From Bacillus sp. Cs-700 (GTDB taxonomy: Bacteria > Bacillota > Bacilli > Bacillales > Guptibacillaceae): a DNA stretch of 64,000 nt. Below are positions 9,897-26,746 of this stretch, in pieces. Position 1 is the first letter of the stretch; every line of letters starts with the position of its first letter. The notes beneath the pieces were generated by a model that saw only the letters and a program-made list of their open reading frames with translations, was not told the DNA's origin and did no database searches. Made by a program: the position numbers and the translations under genes. The DNA is taken from the NCBI RefSeq assembly GCF_011082085.1, contig NZ_CP041063.1, positions 2,666,001-2,730,000 of the forward strand. Reading direction: 5' to 3'.

Positions 9897-10175
9897 TTGT
9901 TTATACACTTAGGAGAGGACGTTGTCGTCCAATCGAGAGATGTTGTAGGAATCTTTGATTGGCAAGTTATGGAGGAAGCAGAGATCACGAGTGAATTTTT
10001 GCATCGCCATCAAAAAGACAGGCTAGTAGAAGACATCGGTGGTGATTTAACGAAATCGATCGTTATCACGACTGATACGGTCTATTTGTCTCCTTTATCT
10101 TCACTCACACTAAAAAGACGAGCATACACAATCTCAGATAGTGTGGAAGTTACATCAAATGGAGAATCATCTTAA
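9897..10175 (+). CDS. remB: Extracellular matrix regulator RemB (YaaB)
   Basis: Small protein of the DUF370/RemA-RemB family, known in B. subtilis to influence biofilm matrix gene expression. It begins LFIHLGEDVVVQSRDVVGIFD and contains YLSPLSSLTLKRRAY, both characteristic of YaaB. The frame is open from a GTG at 9894. The TTG at 9897 aligns better with the family N-terminus and sits better relative to AGGTGA at 9887-9892. It follows recF by a few bases and precedes gyrB. The exact regulatory role in this organism is inferred. Confidence 0.9.
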   Translation: MFIHLGEDVVVQSRDVVGIFDWQVMEEAEITSEFLHRHQKDRLVEDIGGDLTKSIVITTDTVYLSPLSSLTLKRRAYTISDSVEVTSNGESS

Positions 10176-10235
10176 AACCAGGTTGTCTGATCATCAGCAA
10201 GCTGAATTGAGTCTATCTTTGATAGAGAAATGTAG

Positions 10236-12173
<1,938 letters not shown>

Positions 12174-12178
12174 GAGAC

Positions 12179-12200
12179 AAAGGGGGGTATCCCCCTTTTC
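12179..12200 (+). terminator. Hairpin after gyrB
   Basis: AAAGGGGG pairs with CCCCCTTT (loop of four), followed by a pyrimidine-rich stretch. It is a plausible terminator or partial terminator between gyrB and gyrA. Confidence 0.6.
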
Positions 12201-12305
12201 TTCTGTTTCTATTAAGTGGTTACTTTAAAAGACAATATAGAGTAACGAAAAGATCTTTAGCTAAATGTTATGAGATGAACAAGAGTATAATTGGAGGTTT
12301 TCCGT

Positions 12306-14864
12306 ATGTCTGATATGGAAAGATCGAGAGTTAAAGAAATAAATATTAGTCAGGAAATGCGCACCTCCTTCATGGATTATGCGATGAGCGTTATTGTAAG
12401 TCGTGCTCTTCCTGATGTGCGAGATGGTTTAAAACCAGTACATCGACGAATTTTATATGCGATGAACGACCTTGGTATGACTTCTGATAAGGCTTATAAA
12501 AAGTCTGCGCGTATTGTTGGAGAAGTTATTGGTAAGTACCACCCACACGGTGATTCAGCTGTATATGACACAATGGTACGTATGGCTCAAGACTTCAGCT
12601 ATCGTAATATGCTTATTGACGGGCATGGGAACTTTGGTTCTATTGATGGTGATTCAGCAGCTGCAATGCGTTACACAGAAGCAAGAATGTCCAAGATTGC
12701 CATGGAAATGGTGCGAGATATTAATAAAGATACCATCGATTATCAGGACAACTATGATGGTTCTGAACAAGAACCCATCGTTCTTCCAGCAAGGTTTCCT
12801 AATCTACTTGTAAATGGTGCTTCAGGAATTGCCGTCGGAATGGCGACAAACATCCCACCACATAATCTTGGCGAAGTAATCTCAGGAATTTTAGAACTAA
12901 GTAAAAATCCTGAGATGACAATTCCTGAACTAATGGAATTTATTCCTGGACCAGACTTCCCAACAGCAGCTGAAATTCTTGGACGTGAAGGAATTCGCAA
13001 AGCTTATACAACTGGAAGAGGTTCAATCATCCAGCGTGCAAAAGCTGAAATCGAGGAATTCAGCAATGGTAAGAAAACAATCATTGTTTCTGAGCTTCCT
13101 TATCAGGTTAATAAAGCACGTCTTGTCGAGAAAATTGCAGAACTTGTTCGTGATAAGAAGATTGAAGGAATCACCGATCTACGCGACGAATCTGACCGTA
13201 CAGGTATGCGAGTGGTGATTGAAGTTCGTAAAGATGCAAATGCAAATGTTCTATTAAATAACTTATATAAACAAACGGCACTTCAAACTAGCTTTGGTAT
13301 TAACACTCTTGCATTAGTAGATGGACAGCCTAAAGTATTAACTTTGAAAGAATGTCTAGAACACTATCTTGAGCATCAGAAGGTCGTTATTAAAAGAAGA
13401 ACGCAATTTGAGTTAAATAAAGCGGAAGCAAGAGCTCATATATTAGAAGGTTTGCGAATCGCACTTGATCACTTAGATGAAGTAATCAAATTGATTCGTG
13501 CTTCTGAGACGACAGATATTGCTAGAGAAGGTCTGATGACTAAGTTCTCCTTAAGCTATGAGCAGTCTCAAGCCATTCTTGATATGAGACTGCAGCGTCT
13601 TACTGGTTTAGAACGAGATAAGATCGAATCTGAATATCAGGAATTAATGAAGCGAATCGCAGAATTAAAAGCTATTCTTGCTGATGAAGAGAAAGTTCTT
13701 GAAATCATTCGCGAAGAGCTAACAGAGGTAAAAGAAAGATTTGCTGACAAACGTCGTACCGAAATCACAGTTGGTTTCGATATGATCGAAGATGAAGATC
13801 TTATTCCTAAACAGAATATCGTGATCACCTTAACTCACAAAGGGTATATTAAGAGATTGCCTATCGATACGTACCGAAGTCAAAAGCGTGGCGGTCGTGG
13901 AATCCAGGGGATGGGTACAAACGACGGAGATTTCGTCGAACACTTATTTACAACACTTACGCATAACACCATTCTGTTCTTTACGAATAAAGGTAAAGTA
14001 TACAGAATGAAGGGATATGAAGTACCTGAACTTAGTCGAACAGCAAAAGGGATCCCAATCATTAACCTGCTCCAGATCGAAAAGGATGAATATATCACTG
14101 CGATTATTCCTATAGAAGAATTCGTTGATGATTGGTTCGTGTTCTTTGCGACAAAGCAGGGTGTTATCAAACGTTCGCCACTTTCTGCTTTTGCGAATAT
14201 CCGAAAAGGTGGACTCATTGCCATCAACTTTAAAGAAGACGATGAGTTAATGGGTGTTCGACTAACAAATGGATCGAAAGAGCTAATCATGGGAACAAAA
14301 CAAGGGATGGCGATTCGTTTCCATGAAGAAGACGTTAGATCTATGGGCCGAACAGCTACTGGTGTTAAGGGAATTACGCTACAAGAGAATGACCAGGTTG
14401 TTGGTATAGGTATTCTAGATGAAAATCAGGATGTCCTTATCGTCACAGATAAAGGGTTTGGTAAGAGAACACCTGTTGAAGAATATCGCGTTCAAACAAG
14501 AGGCGGTAAAGGGATTAAGACGTGTAACCTCACAGAGCGTAATGGTGTGTTAACAGCCCTGAAAACTGTCACACTTGAAGAAGAATGTATGATCATTACT
14601 GAGAGTGGTGTCATTATTCGTATCGATGTACAGGATATTTCTCAAACTGGAAGAAACACTCAAGGCGTGAGATTAATCCGTATCTCTGAAGGAGACTCTG
14701 TCGCGACGGTCGCAAAAGTTGAGATCAATGAAGAAGGCATTGAAGGTGAGGACATTGAAGAGTCTGAAGCTACTGATGGAATTGCTGAGGAAATCATTGA
14801 TGTTGAAGCTGAGGAAGTCTCAGAAGATGACGAAAATAATGGTTCAACAACAGAAGAAGAGTAA
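12306..14864 (+). CDS. gyrA: DNA gyrase subunit A
   Basis: DNA-cleaving subunit of gyrase. The 852-residue protein has the catalytic tyrosine at about residue 123 ([10 protein letters not shown]), a breakage-reunion domain and a C-terminal beta-propeller with the GyrA box QRGGRGI. The quinolone-region residues are S84 and D88, so there is no classical resistance change. ATG 12306 is preferred because GGAGG lies eight bases upstream; an earlier in-frame start at 12291 overlaps that site. The C-terminus carries an acidic tail in which 23 of the last 47 residues are Asp or Glu, longer than I recall for B. subtilis. Confidence 0.98.
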   Translation: MSDMERSRVKEINISQEMRTSFMDYAMSVIVSRALPDVRDGLKPVHRRILYAMNDLGMTSDKAYKKSARIVGEVIGKYHPHGDSAVYDTMVRMAQDFSYRNMLIDGHGNFGSIDGDSAAAMRYTEARMSKIAMEMVRDINKDTIDYQDNYDGSEQEPIVLPARFPNLLVNGASGIAVGMATNIPPHNLGEVISGILELSKNPEMTIPELMEFIPGPDFPTAAEILGREGIRKAYTTGRGSIIQRAKAEIEEFSNGKKTIIVSELPYQVNKARLVEKIAELVRDKKIEGITDLRDESDRTGMRVVIEVRKDANANVLLNNLYKQTALQTSFGINTLALVDGQPKVLTLKECLEHYLEHQKVVIKRRTQFELNKAEARAHILEGLRIALDHLDEVIKLIRASETTDIAREGLMTKFSLSYEQSQAILDMRLQRLTGLERDKIESEYQELMKRIAELKAILADEEKVLEIIREELTEVKERFADKRRTEITVGFDMIEDEDLIPKQNIVITLTHKGYIKRLPIDTYRSQKRGGRGIQGMGTNDGDFVEHLFTTLTHNTILFFTNKGKVYRMKGYEVPELSRTAKGIPIINLLQIEKDEYITAIIPIEEFVDDWFVFFATKQGVIKRSPLSAFANIRKGGLIAINFKEDDELMGVRLTNGSKELIMGTKQGMAIRFHEEDVRSMGRTATGVKGITLQENDQVVGIGILDENQDVLIVTDKGFGKRTPVEEYRVQTRGGKGIKTCNLTERNGVLTALKTVTLEEECMIITESGVIIRIDVQDISQTGRNTQGVRLIRISEGDSVATVAKVEINEEGIEGEDIEESEATDGIAEEIIDVEAEEVSEDDENNGSTTEEE

Positions 14865-14871
14865 CTTTTTA

Positions 14872-14901
14872 AAGAAGAGGAGAAATCCTCTTCTTTTTTT
14901 G
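14872..14901 (+). terminator. Terminator after gyrA
   Basis: Ten-base-pair stem (AAGAAGAGGA with TCCTCTTCTT, GAAA loop) followed by T residues, just after the gyrA stop. The remaining sequence to 15170 holds only rRNA promoter and leader elements. Confidence 0.88.
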
Positions 14902-15009
14902 TTGTTTACTATTGCAATAATAAATAGCAGATGGTAAGATGTAATTCCGTCGCATTGACGGTGTCTCCAAAACCTTATTAATCGGTTTTAAAAACTTTTT
15001 AAAAAAGTG

Positions 15010-15039
15010 TTGACGAGATAATGTGTTGCATGATATATT
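15010..15039 (+). promoter_or_regulatory. rRNA operon 1 promoter
   Basis: TTGACG at 15010-15015 and TATATT at 15034-15039 (18-bp spacer) lie about 130 bp upstream of 16S. A second TTGACG at 14955 could mark an upstream promoter but lacks a convincing -10. The leader from about 15072 onward matches that of operon 2. Confidence 0.8.
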
Positions 15040-15170
15040 ATTTAAGTCGCCGATAAAAAAACGGCGGAAACGAAAGAAACAAATTGCTCTTTGAAAACTG
15101 AACGAAACGCCATGTAAGTAGTTGTTTCTACGGAAACAAAACATTGTTTTAAAAGCTAGATTAAGCTTTC

Positions 15171-16725
<1,555 letters not shown>

Positions 16726-16960
16726 TGGAGAATTACGAAGGTAACTTACGTTACCAACCTTACATGAGCGTTTCGTTTAGTTTTGAAAGAATGATTGTAT
16801 TCTTTCAAAATAGGTGAAGTGATGAAGCTTACGCTGATTCAATTAGTAGCCTTGTTCCTTGAAAACTAGATAGCATAAACAACGACATCCAATAATTATT
16901 TTTTATGCAAGAACTTAGTAATAACTGATGCGTTATGGCAGCAATGCCTAACAAATCGAA

Positions 16961-19889
<2,929 letters not shown>

Positions 19890-19946
19890 AAAAATATTGG
19901 AATACGTTGTGCGTGCTATCTAGTTTTCAGGGAATACCCTGTAAAG

Positions 19947-20063
<117 letters not shown>

Positions 20064-20073
20064 AACTGAAGAA

Positions 20074-20107
20074 AAGCGAGAGACCAAACGGTTTCTCGCT
20101 TTTTTTG
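20074..20107 (+). terminator. Terminator of rRNA operon 1
   Basis: AAGCGAGA paired with TCTCGCTT, followed by seven T residues, directly downstream of the 5S gene. Confidence 0.9.
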
Positions 20108-20182
20108 TATCTATAAAATATTGAAAACTCGCAAGAGAAAAAACTTCATGTCAAACAATCAAAACTTCTTCGAAAGCTACGT

Positions 20183-20300
20183 AGGGGTGGGAGAAGCAAG
20201 AAATTCGAGGAAGCAAGTGATGTCAGACCGGAGTGGATATTTGGAGATCCATGAGGATCTGGCAGCGCGCAGCTGACGAAGAAGTTCGCCGCTTATCGCG
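20183..20300. repeat. Unclassified structured intergenic element
   Basis: Between the operon 1 terminator and a decayed 5S copy. It has nested pairing: GTCAG (20222-20226) with CTGAC (20273-20277), enclosing GATCC (20246-20250) with GGATC (20255-20259). It contains no open frame. The pattern resembles short non-coding intergenic repeats seen in Bacillaceae genomes, but there is only one copy here, so repeat status is not shown by this window. Confidence 0.4.
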
Positions 20301-20384
20301 CCCCGTATGAGAACACGGAAGTTAAGCTCTAGCGCCGATGGTAGTTGGGGGATCTCCCCCTGCAAGAGTAGGACGTCGCTGGGC
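20301..20384 (+). pseudogene. Degenerate 5S rRNA fragment
   Basis: The 3' part of a 5S gene, from about CCCGT to the terminal GTCGCTGGGC, repeated after the intact 5S of operon 1. It lacks roughly the first 40 bases, has a gap before GAACACGG, and has lost two bases in the CTTCAG segment (reads CTAG). Its own copy of the rRNA terminator follows. The flank beyond that resembles the flank of operon 2, so this is a recombination or duplication remnant and not a working 5S gene. Confidence 0.85.
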
Positions 20385-20392
20385 AAAGAAGA

Positions 20393-20429
20393 AAAGCGAG
20401 AGACCAAATGGTTTCTCGCTTTTTTTTTA
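20393..20429 (+). terminator. Second copy of the rRNA-type terminator
   Basis: AAGCGAGA and TCTCGCTT arms followed by nine T residues, nearly identical to the terminators after both intact 5S genes. It lies after the 5S remnant. Confidence 0.85.
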
Positions 20430-20475
20430 TGGTTTTGTGGATGAATTTTCACTAGCTTAAATCCATCATTCATCA

Positions 20476-20590
20476 CGTTCGCGGAATTAATCTCGAATTC
20501 GCGGGAATATCATGTGGAAGCGCGGAATAAATCCGATTTTCGCGGAAATATCTAAAAAATAGCGGAAATAGCCTCGAAAGACACGGATTT
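20476..20590 (+). repeat. Array of about 20-bp CGCGGAAAT-type repeats
   Basis: Six degenerate units recur every 20-24 bases, each with a core such as CGCGGAATTAAT, CGCGGGAATAT, CGCGGAATAAAT, CGCGGAAATAT or GCGGAAATA, separated by variable, T-rich spacers. The first 16 bases (CGTTCGCGGAATTAAT) recur exactly, on the opposite strand, at 31313-31328. The array ends shortly before the 3' end of yaaC. Confidence 0.65.
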
Positions 20591-20614
20591 CATTAACTGC
20601 CTTCTGCTTTATCA

Positions 20615-21577
20615 TTATTTTCCTCTCTGATCTAGAAAGCCATAAAGCAATTTCGGAATCTTTTTAGAAGTTATCTCAAGGAATTGAAGAATATAAGGTA
20701 GATCAGATGACTCCTGTGTATGAAACAAATCCCCCCACCATTCTGTCTCGTATCGACAAATCATGCTCAAATTATATAAAACCAGATAGTGTACCATTAC
20801 TTCTGTAATAGAATTGTACTGGTTCCTTTCTGCAGGGAGATACACGCCGCCCGTACCATAGAGAAAAGGACGCTCCTGTAACTCTAGTTTGGGCTCTCTG
20901 TGAACTTGTAAAGTTATGAAGTCACGATGCTGTGCTAGGATTTTTACTGAACACAACCCCTGCTGCTGAAGATAAGATTCCAAACGTTCAACAGTCATGT
21001 TTAAAGAATCAAGAATATTTGAATGAACTGTAAATGTGTTAATAGAAATTGGGGTCATATAATAATTTGTTCGCTTGCCATTTAGTTTCCCAAACAACGG
21101 ATCAATTTCAGGTATAAGGGATAGAAGATCTTCCATTCTATACTTTTCCCCCTCAACCTGTTTCACATGAAACATTTTCCTTGAAAAGTATTCAAAAAGT
21201 CCGTTTTTTTGACCCTTCACTTCATCTTGTAAGAAAGCATATTGCCGCTTTTTTCGTTTTCGAGATGTTACCCCGTGGGCAAGTACATGGGTATCCCCAG
21301 GATAATTCGGATCAATCGTGATGAGACAAGCTTTTAATAGTTGAATCATCCCATAGAAAAGAAGGATCGGTTTTAGCTCGGCATCAGCCATTTCAGCATG
21401 TCGGTAGTAGCGATCTCCGTATTCAATAAAGTACATAAAACGATAGCATGTATCATAACTTTTTCGTTCTGCATCTGGAAGTTCAATTTTAGAATAACAT
21501 TCCTTTAAATATTGCTGAACATATGAGGCAGAGTGATAAGCTAAGTTGGCTGAGTGTTGATGTCCAGAATATCCCAT
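20615..21577 (-). CDS. yaaC: YaaC family protein
   Basis: Protein of unknown function of the YaaC family, found next to guaB in many Bacillus genomes. The 320-residue version starting at ATG 21577 (GGAGG six bases upstream) is close to the B. subtilis length. The frame extends to a TTG at 21604 with no ribosome site. The sequence is rich in Tyr, His and Leu with no signal peptide or membrane segment, so it is probably cytoplasmic. It is divergent from guaB, sharing the promoter gap. No catalytic motif recognised. Confidence 0.85.
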   Translation of the reverse strand: MGYSGHQHSANLAYHSASYVQQYLKECYSKIELPDAERKSYDTCYRFMYFIEYGDRYYRHAEMADAELKPILLFYGMIQLLKACLITIDPNYPGDTHVLAHGVTSRKRKKRQYAFLQDEVKGQKNGLFEYFSRKMFHVKQVEGEKYRMEDLLSLIPEIDPLFGKLNGKRTNYYMTPISINTFTVHSNILDSLNMTVERLESYLQQQGLCSVKILAQHRDFITLQVHREPKLELQERPFLYGTGGVYLPAERNQYNSITEVMVHYLVLYNLSMICRYETEWWGDLFHTQESSDLPYILQFLEITSKKIPKLLYGFLDQRGK

Positions 21578-21620
21578 AGGAAACCTCCATGTTTGATAAT
21601 TCAAACTTATTCTATCTTTC

Positions 21621-21649
21621 TTGACAGTAGTTTAACCAATTGATAAGCT
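21621..21649 (+). promoter_or_regulatory. Candidate guaB promoter
   Basis: TTGACA at 21621-21626 and, after 17 bases, TAAGCT with an upstream TG (extended -10 type), about 45 bp before the guaB start. The -10 match is weak. Confidence 0.45.
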
Positions 21650-21678
21650 ACTAATAAAATTTCGGACAATTCGATTAG

Positions 21679-23151
<1,473 letters not shown>

Positions 23152-23214
23152 ATAGGGCTTTAGACGGAAGTTATAACAGGTGTGTGACAAAAACAGCCGA
23201 ATATATTCGAAAAG

Positions 23215-23246
23215 TAGATAGGGGACTTTCCTCTATCTATTTTTTT
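23215..23246 (+). terminator. Terminator after guaB
   Basis: Eleven-base-pair stem (TAGATAGGGGA with TCCTCTATCTA, one G-U pair) followed by seven T residues. Confidence 0.85.
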
Positions 23247-23301
23247 AATTTTAGGTGTGATAGAATAGCGGTTATGTGAGACTTATTTGGAGGTGTAGGG
23301 G

Positions 23302-24642
23302 TTGAAAAACCTTGGTTTGAAAGCCATGACTGTAGCCATGGCGATGGTATTATTACTAGCAGGAACATTTGGTGGAGGCAATACTGCAGAGGCTGCAGAG
23401 GCGCCTGACATCAAAGCGGAAGCATCAATCTTAATTGATGCAAGTTCAGGGAAAATTTTATATCAAAATAATCCTGAATTAACACTCTCACCTGCAAGTA
23501 TGACAAAGATGATGTCGGAGTATTTAGTGCTTGAAGCGATTAGTAAAGGTGAAGTTAGTTGGGATGAGAAAGTTACTGTAAGTGATACGATTCAAAAGTT
23601 ATCTCAGAACCGTTCTCTTTCAAACGTACCACTTCGTGTGGGTGAACAGTATACAGTTAAGGAATTATATGAAGCAATGGCAATTTATTCTGCAAATGCT
23701 GCCACAATGGCACTTGCTGAGCACGTTGCAGGAACAGAATCGAAGTTTGTCGAAATGATGAATGCCAAAGGAAAAGAAATGGGCATGAAAGAATACAAGT
23801 TCGTGAATAGCTCAGGACTAAATAACAGAGACCTTCTAGGAAATCATCCGGCTGGTGATGCGGATGAAGAAAATATGATGTCTGCACGTTCCACAGGGCT
23901 TCTTGCATATCATCTTCTAAAAGATTATCCAGAAGTGCTTGAAACAACGAGTACGCCTGTGAAAGAATTCCGTGAAGGTACAGATGATCAAATCACCATG
24001 AAGAACTGGAACTGGCTTCTGCCATCTCTGATCTATTCAAATAAGTACAAAGTAGAAGGAATTGACGGGCTTAAAACAGGATCAACTGATTTAGCTGGTT
24101 TTGCTTTTACAGGAACAGCAAAGCAAGGGGATATGCGATTAATTTCAGTTGTTATGAAAACCGACTCTTATGAAGCTCGCTTCGAAGAGACCTCAAAATT
24201 GCTGAATTATGGTTTTGATCAATTTGAACAAAAAACAATCGTTTCTAAAGGTGATAAAGCAGATGGAGAATCATCCGTTAACGTCGCAAAAGGAAAAGAA
24301 AAAGAAGTTGGCGTAGCTGCTGGGGAATCGTTTAATACTGTAACTGTAAAAAACACGGAAGAACCATTTGAACTTAGCTACGAATACGACAAGTCTCTCC
24401 TTAACGAAGATGGGGAACTAACTGCACCAATCAAAGAAGGCGACCAAGTTGGAACAGTTGTCTTAAAAGCCACAGGGGAAGATTTTGGTTACATAACAGG
24501 GGACAAAGGTTCATCAGTACCACTTGTAGCAACTGAATCAGTTGAAAAAGCAGGTTGGTTTACCCTTACTATGCGAGCAATTGGTGGTTTCTTCTCGGGT
24601 GTGTGGACGAGTGTAGCAGATGCAGTGACAGGACTGTTTTAA
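23302..24642 (+). CDS. dacA: D-alanyl-D-alanine carboxypeptidase DacA (PBP5)
   Basis: Low-molecular-weight penicillin-binding protein that trims the terminal D-Ala of peptidoglycan stem peptides. It has a signal peptide (about 1-32, cleaved near AEAAEA), the serine motif SMTK (66-69), SAN (130-132) and KTG (258-260). A C-terminal beta domain and an amphipathic membrane-anchoring helix (about 418-446) follow. The start is TTG after GGAGG. At 446 residues it is the normal length. Position after guaB matches B. subtilis. Confidence 0.96.
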   Translation: MKNLGLKAMTVAMAMVLLLAGTFGGGNTAEAAEAPDIKAEASILIDASSGKILYQNNPELTLSPASMTKMMSEYLVLEAISKGEVSWDEKVTVSDTIQKLSQNRSLSNVPLRVGEQYTVKELYEAMAIYSANAATMALAEHVAGTESKFVEMMNAKGKEMGMKEYKFVNSSGLNNRDLLGNHPAGDADEENMMSARSTGLLAYHLLKDYPEVLETTSTPVKEFREGTDDQITMKNWNWLLPSLIYSNKYKVEGIDGLKTGSTDLAGFAFTGTAKQGDMRLISVVMKTDSYEARFEETSKLLNYGFDQFEQKTIVSKGDKADGESSVNVAKGKEKEVGVAAGESFNTVTVKNTEEPFELSYEYDKSLLNEDGELTAPIKEGDQVGTVVLKATGEDFGYITGDKGSSVPLVATESVEKAGWFTLTMRAIGGFFSGVWTSVADAVTGLF

Positions 24643-24669
24643 CTTATAATAACAAGCATAATTGGTGAA

Positions 24670-24705
24670 AATACTCTTCGATTAGGTAATCGGGGAGTAT
24701 TTTTC
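24670..24705 (+). terminator. Terminator after dacA
   Basis: AATACTC...CGATT pairs with AATCG...GAGTATT around a 4-nt loop, followed by a short T-run. Confidence 0.8.
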
Positions 24706-24829
24706 TAAATCTTTTACGAAATCACCGCACATGTGATAGGACAAGTCATAAAAAAATGTTACAATAAAAGCGTTTGATAGATGTCGTGTATAATAGACGT
24801 TTCTAAGTATAGATATGGGAGGAATATAG

Positions 24830-25717
24830 ATGAATCAACAAACAGGTACAGATCGTGTAAAACGTGGTATGGCTGAAATGCAAAAAGGCGGCGTTATTAT
24901 GGACGTTGTGAATGCAGAACAGGCGAAGATTGCAGAAGAAGCTGGTGCAGTAGCAGTAATGGCACTAGAACGAGTACCATCTGATATTCGTGCAGCAGGC
25001 GGCGTAGCACGTATGGCTGATCCTACAATTGTAGAGGACGTTGTGAATGCCGTATCCATTCCAGTAATGGCAAAATGCCGTATTGGTCATATTGTAGAAG
25101 CACGCGTTCTTGAATCAATGGGCGTTGACTACATTGATGAAAGTGAAGTTCTTACGCCAGTTGACGAAGAATTCCACCTTGATAAACGTAAGTACACAGT
25201 TCCATTTGTGTGTGGAGCGCGTAACCTCGGTGAAGCACTGCGCCGCGTAGGTGAAGGTGCAGCAATGCTTCGTACGAAAGGCGAACCTGGAACTGGTAAC
25301 GTTGTTGAAGCTGTGCGTCATCAGCGTCTTATTCAATCCCAAATTCGTAAAATTTCAAGCATGTCTGAAGATGAATTGATGACTGAAGCGAAAAACCTTC
25401 AGGCTCCATTTGAGCTTCTTCTTCAAATTAAAGAGCTTGGACGTCTACCAGTTGTTAACTTTGCTGCTGGTGGTATTGCTACTCCTGCAGATGCAGCATT
25501 AATGATGGAACTCGGTTCTGACGGCGTATTTGTTGGTTCTGGAATTTTCAAATCAGATAATCCTGAGAAGTTTGCTAAAGCGATTGTTGAAGCAACAACT
25601 CACTATCAGGATTACGAATTGATTGCAAACATTTCTAAGAACCTTGGTATCGCAATGCCAGGAATTGAAATTTCTTCACTTAAGCCATCAGACCGTATGC
25701 AAGAGCGCGGCTGGTAA
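24830..25717 (+). CDS. pdxS: Pyridoxal 5'-phosphate synthase lyase subunit PdxS
   Basis: Condenses ribose 5-phosphate, glyceraldehyde 3-phosphate and ammonia into PLP, forming a dodecamer with PdxT. The 295-residue barrel is highly conserved. The catalytic lysines are K82 ([10 protein letters not shown]) and K150 ([10 protein letters not shown]), and D25 lies in [16 protein letters not shown] precedes the ATG. pdxT follows after a hairpin-containing gap, and a good -10 sequence (TATAAT at 24789-24794) lies upstream. Confidence 0.98.
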   Translation: MNQQTGTDRVKRGMAEMQKGGVIMDVVNAEQAKIAEEAGAVAVMALERVPSDIRAAGGVARMADPTIVEDVVNAVSIPVMAKCRIGHIVEARVLESMGVDYIDESEVLTPVDEEFHLDKRKYTVPFVCGARNLGEALRRVGEGAAMLRTKGEPGTGNVVEAVRHQRLIQSQIRKISSMSEDELMTEAKNLQAPFELLLQIKELGRLPVVNFAAGGIATPADAALMMELGSDGVFVGSGIFKSDNPEKFAKAIVEATTHYQDYELIANISKNLGIAMPGIEISSLKPSDRMQERGW

Positions 25718-25726
25718 AACATTGAT

Positions 25727-25753
25727 CCCCCACCTGCGTAACGTAAGGTGGGG
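25727..25753 (+). other. Hairpin between pdxS and pdxT
   Basis: CCCCACCT (25728-25735) pairs with AGGTGGGG (25746-25753). There is no good T-tract, so it is more likely an mRNA-stability or partial-attenuation element than a full terminator. The same two arms recur in the metS leader. Confidence 0.6.
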
Positions 25754-25789
25754 TTCTTACTTAGATAAAGAGAAGGAGTCGAGAGCAGT

Positions 25790-26383
25790 ATGGTGAAAGT
25801 CGGGGTCCTTGGACTGCAAGGTGCGATCAGAGAACATGTGAAAGCACTAGAAACAAAAGAAGCAGAAATCATTGTCGTAAAACGTGTTGAACAGCTTGAG
25901 GATTTAGATGGACTCGTGCTGCCTGGTGGAGAAAGTACGACAATGCGTCGTTTAATTGATCAGTATGGATTTCTAGAGCCTCTTAAGGCTTTTGCAGCAG
26001 AGAAGCCTATTTTCGGCACATGTGCTGGATTAATCCTTCTCTCAAAGCATATTGAAGGTGTTGATGGATCTCATATTGGTGTCATGGATGTAAGGTCTAA
26101 AAGAAATGCTTTCGGACGACAGCGTGAAAGTTTTGAAGCACCGTTACCAATTAAAGGACTAAAAGAAGACTTTATTGGTGTCTTCATTCGTGCTCCATAT
26201 ATTGAAGAAGTTGGAGAAGATGTTGAAGTGCTTGCTACCTTTAATGAAAAAATTGTAGCGGCACGTCATGGACGTTTTCTCGCGTGTGCTTTTCACCCAG
26301 AATTAACGGACGATGATCGCATGCATCAGATGTTTATTGACATGGTTTTGGAGTTTAAGAAAGAAGGACTTGCAACGGAGTAA
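25790..26383 (+). CDS. pdxT: Pyridoxal 5'-phosphate synthase glutaminase subunit PdxT
   Basis: Glutamine amidotransferase that supplies ammonia to PdxS. It has 197 residues with the class-I triad: nucleophile C78 in FGTCAG, and H169 and E171 in AFHPELT. The GGES loop is at 47-50. It lies directly after pdxS in the standard pair. The hairpin between them may set the ratio of the two subunits. Confidence 0.97.
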   Translation: MVKVGVLGLQGAIREHVKALETKEAEIIVVKRVEQLEDLDGLVLPGGESTTMRRLIDQYGFLEPLKAFAAEKPIFGTCAGLILLSKHIEGVDGSHIGVMDVRSKRNAFGRQRESFEAPLPIKGLKEDFIGVFIRAPYIEEVGEDVEVLATFNEKIVAARHGRFLACAFHPELTDDDRMHQMFIDMVLEFKKEGLATE

Positions 26384-26429
26384 CTTTTCGTGTAAATTAT
26401 TACGTACCAAGAAGAAGAGAATTCTTTTT

Positions 26430-26675
26430 CTGCAAATGACGAATGATAAACGAAAACGTTGACGGGAAATAGTAATAGATGTTCAATGCCAAGAGAGTCG
26501 ATGTGTGGTGTGAATCGATCATTGAACCCTGTGAATCCATCCCTGAGTAGGAAGCTGAATGAAGTAAGCTTTCTCGGAGCAGACCGTTATTCTGTTAAGA
26601 GGCAGACAATTGTCTGCAATCAGGGTGGCAACGCGGGTAGCTCTCGTCCCTTTATAGGGGATGAGGGCTTTTTTG
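26430..26675 (+). promoter_or_regulatory. T-box leader of serS
   Basis: Transcribed tRNA-sensing leader. The T-box sequence AGGGTGGCAACGCGGG lies at 26622-26637 and is followed by a terminator (CTCTCGTCCC with GGGGATGAGGG) and a T-run ending near 26674. In stem I, the segment GTGAATCCATCC suggests a UCC serine specifier at 26536-26538, which fits the downstream gene. Uncharged tRNA-Ser should stabilise the antiterminator and turn serS on. An open frame runs through this leader into serS but is not a real N-terminus. Confidence 0.92.
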
Positions 26676-26746
26676 TATTCAAAAACCTTACTTTCACTCT
26701 AGATAGGTTAACGCGTTTATCATTCATTAATAAAGGAGGAAAAAGC

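Noticed and set aside
12306-14864. Quinolone-resistance change in GyrA
   Set aside because: S84 is retained and D at 88 is a normal acidic residue at that place.
20301-20384. Third functional 5S rRNA gene
   Set aside because: About 40 bases at the 5' end and two internal bases are missing, so it cannot fold as 5S.
26459-26746. N-terminal extension of serS by 96 codons
   Set aside because: The segment is the T-box leader with its terminator. SerRS length and the ribosome site place the start at 26747.
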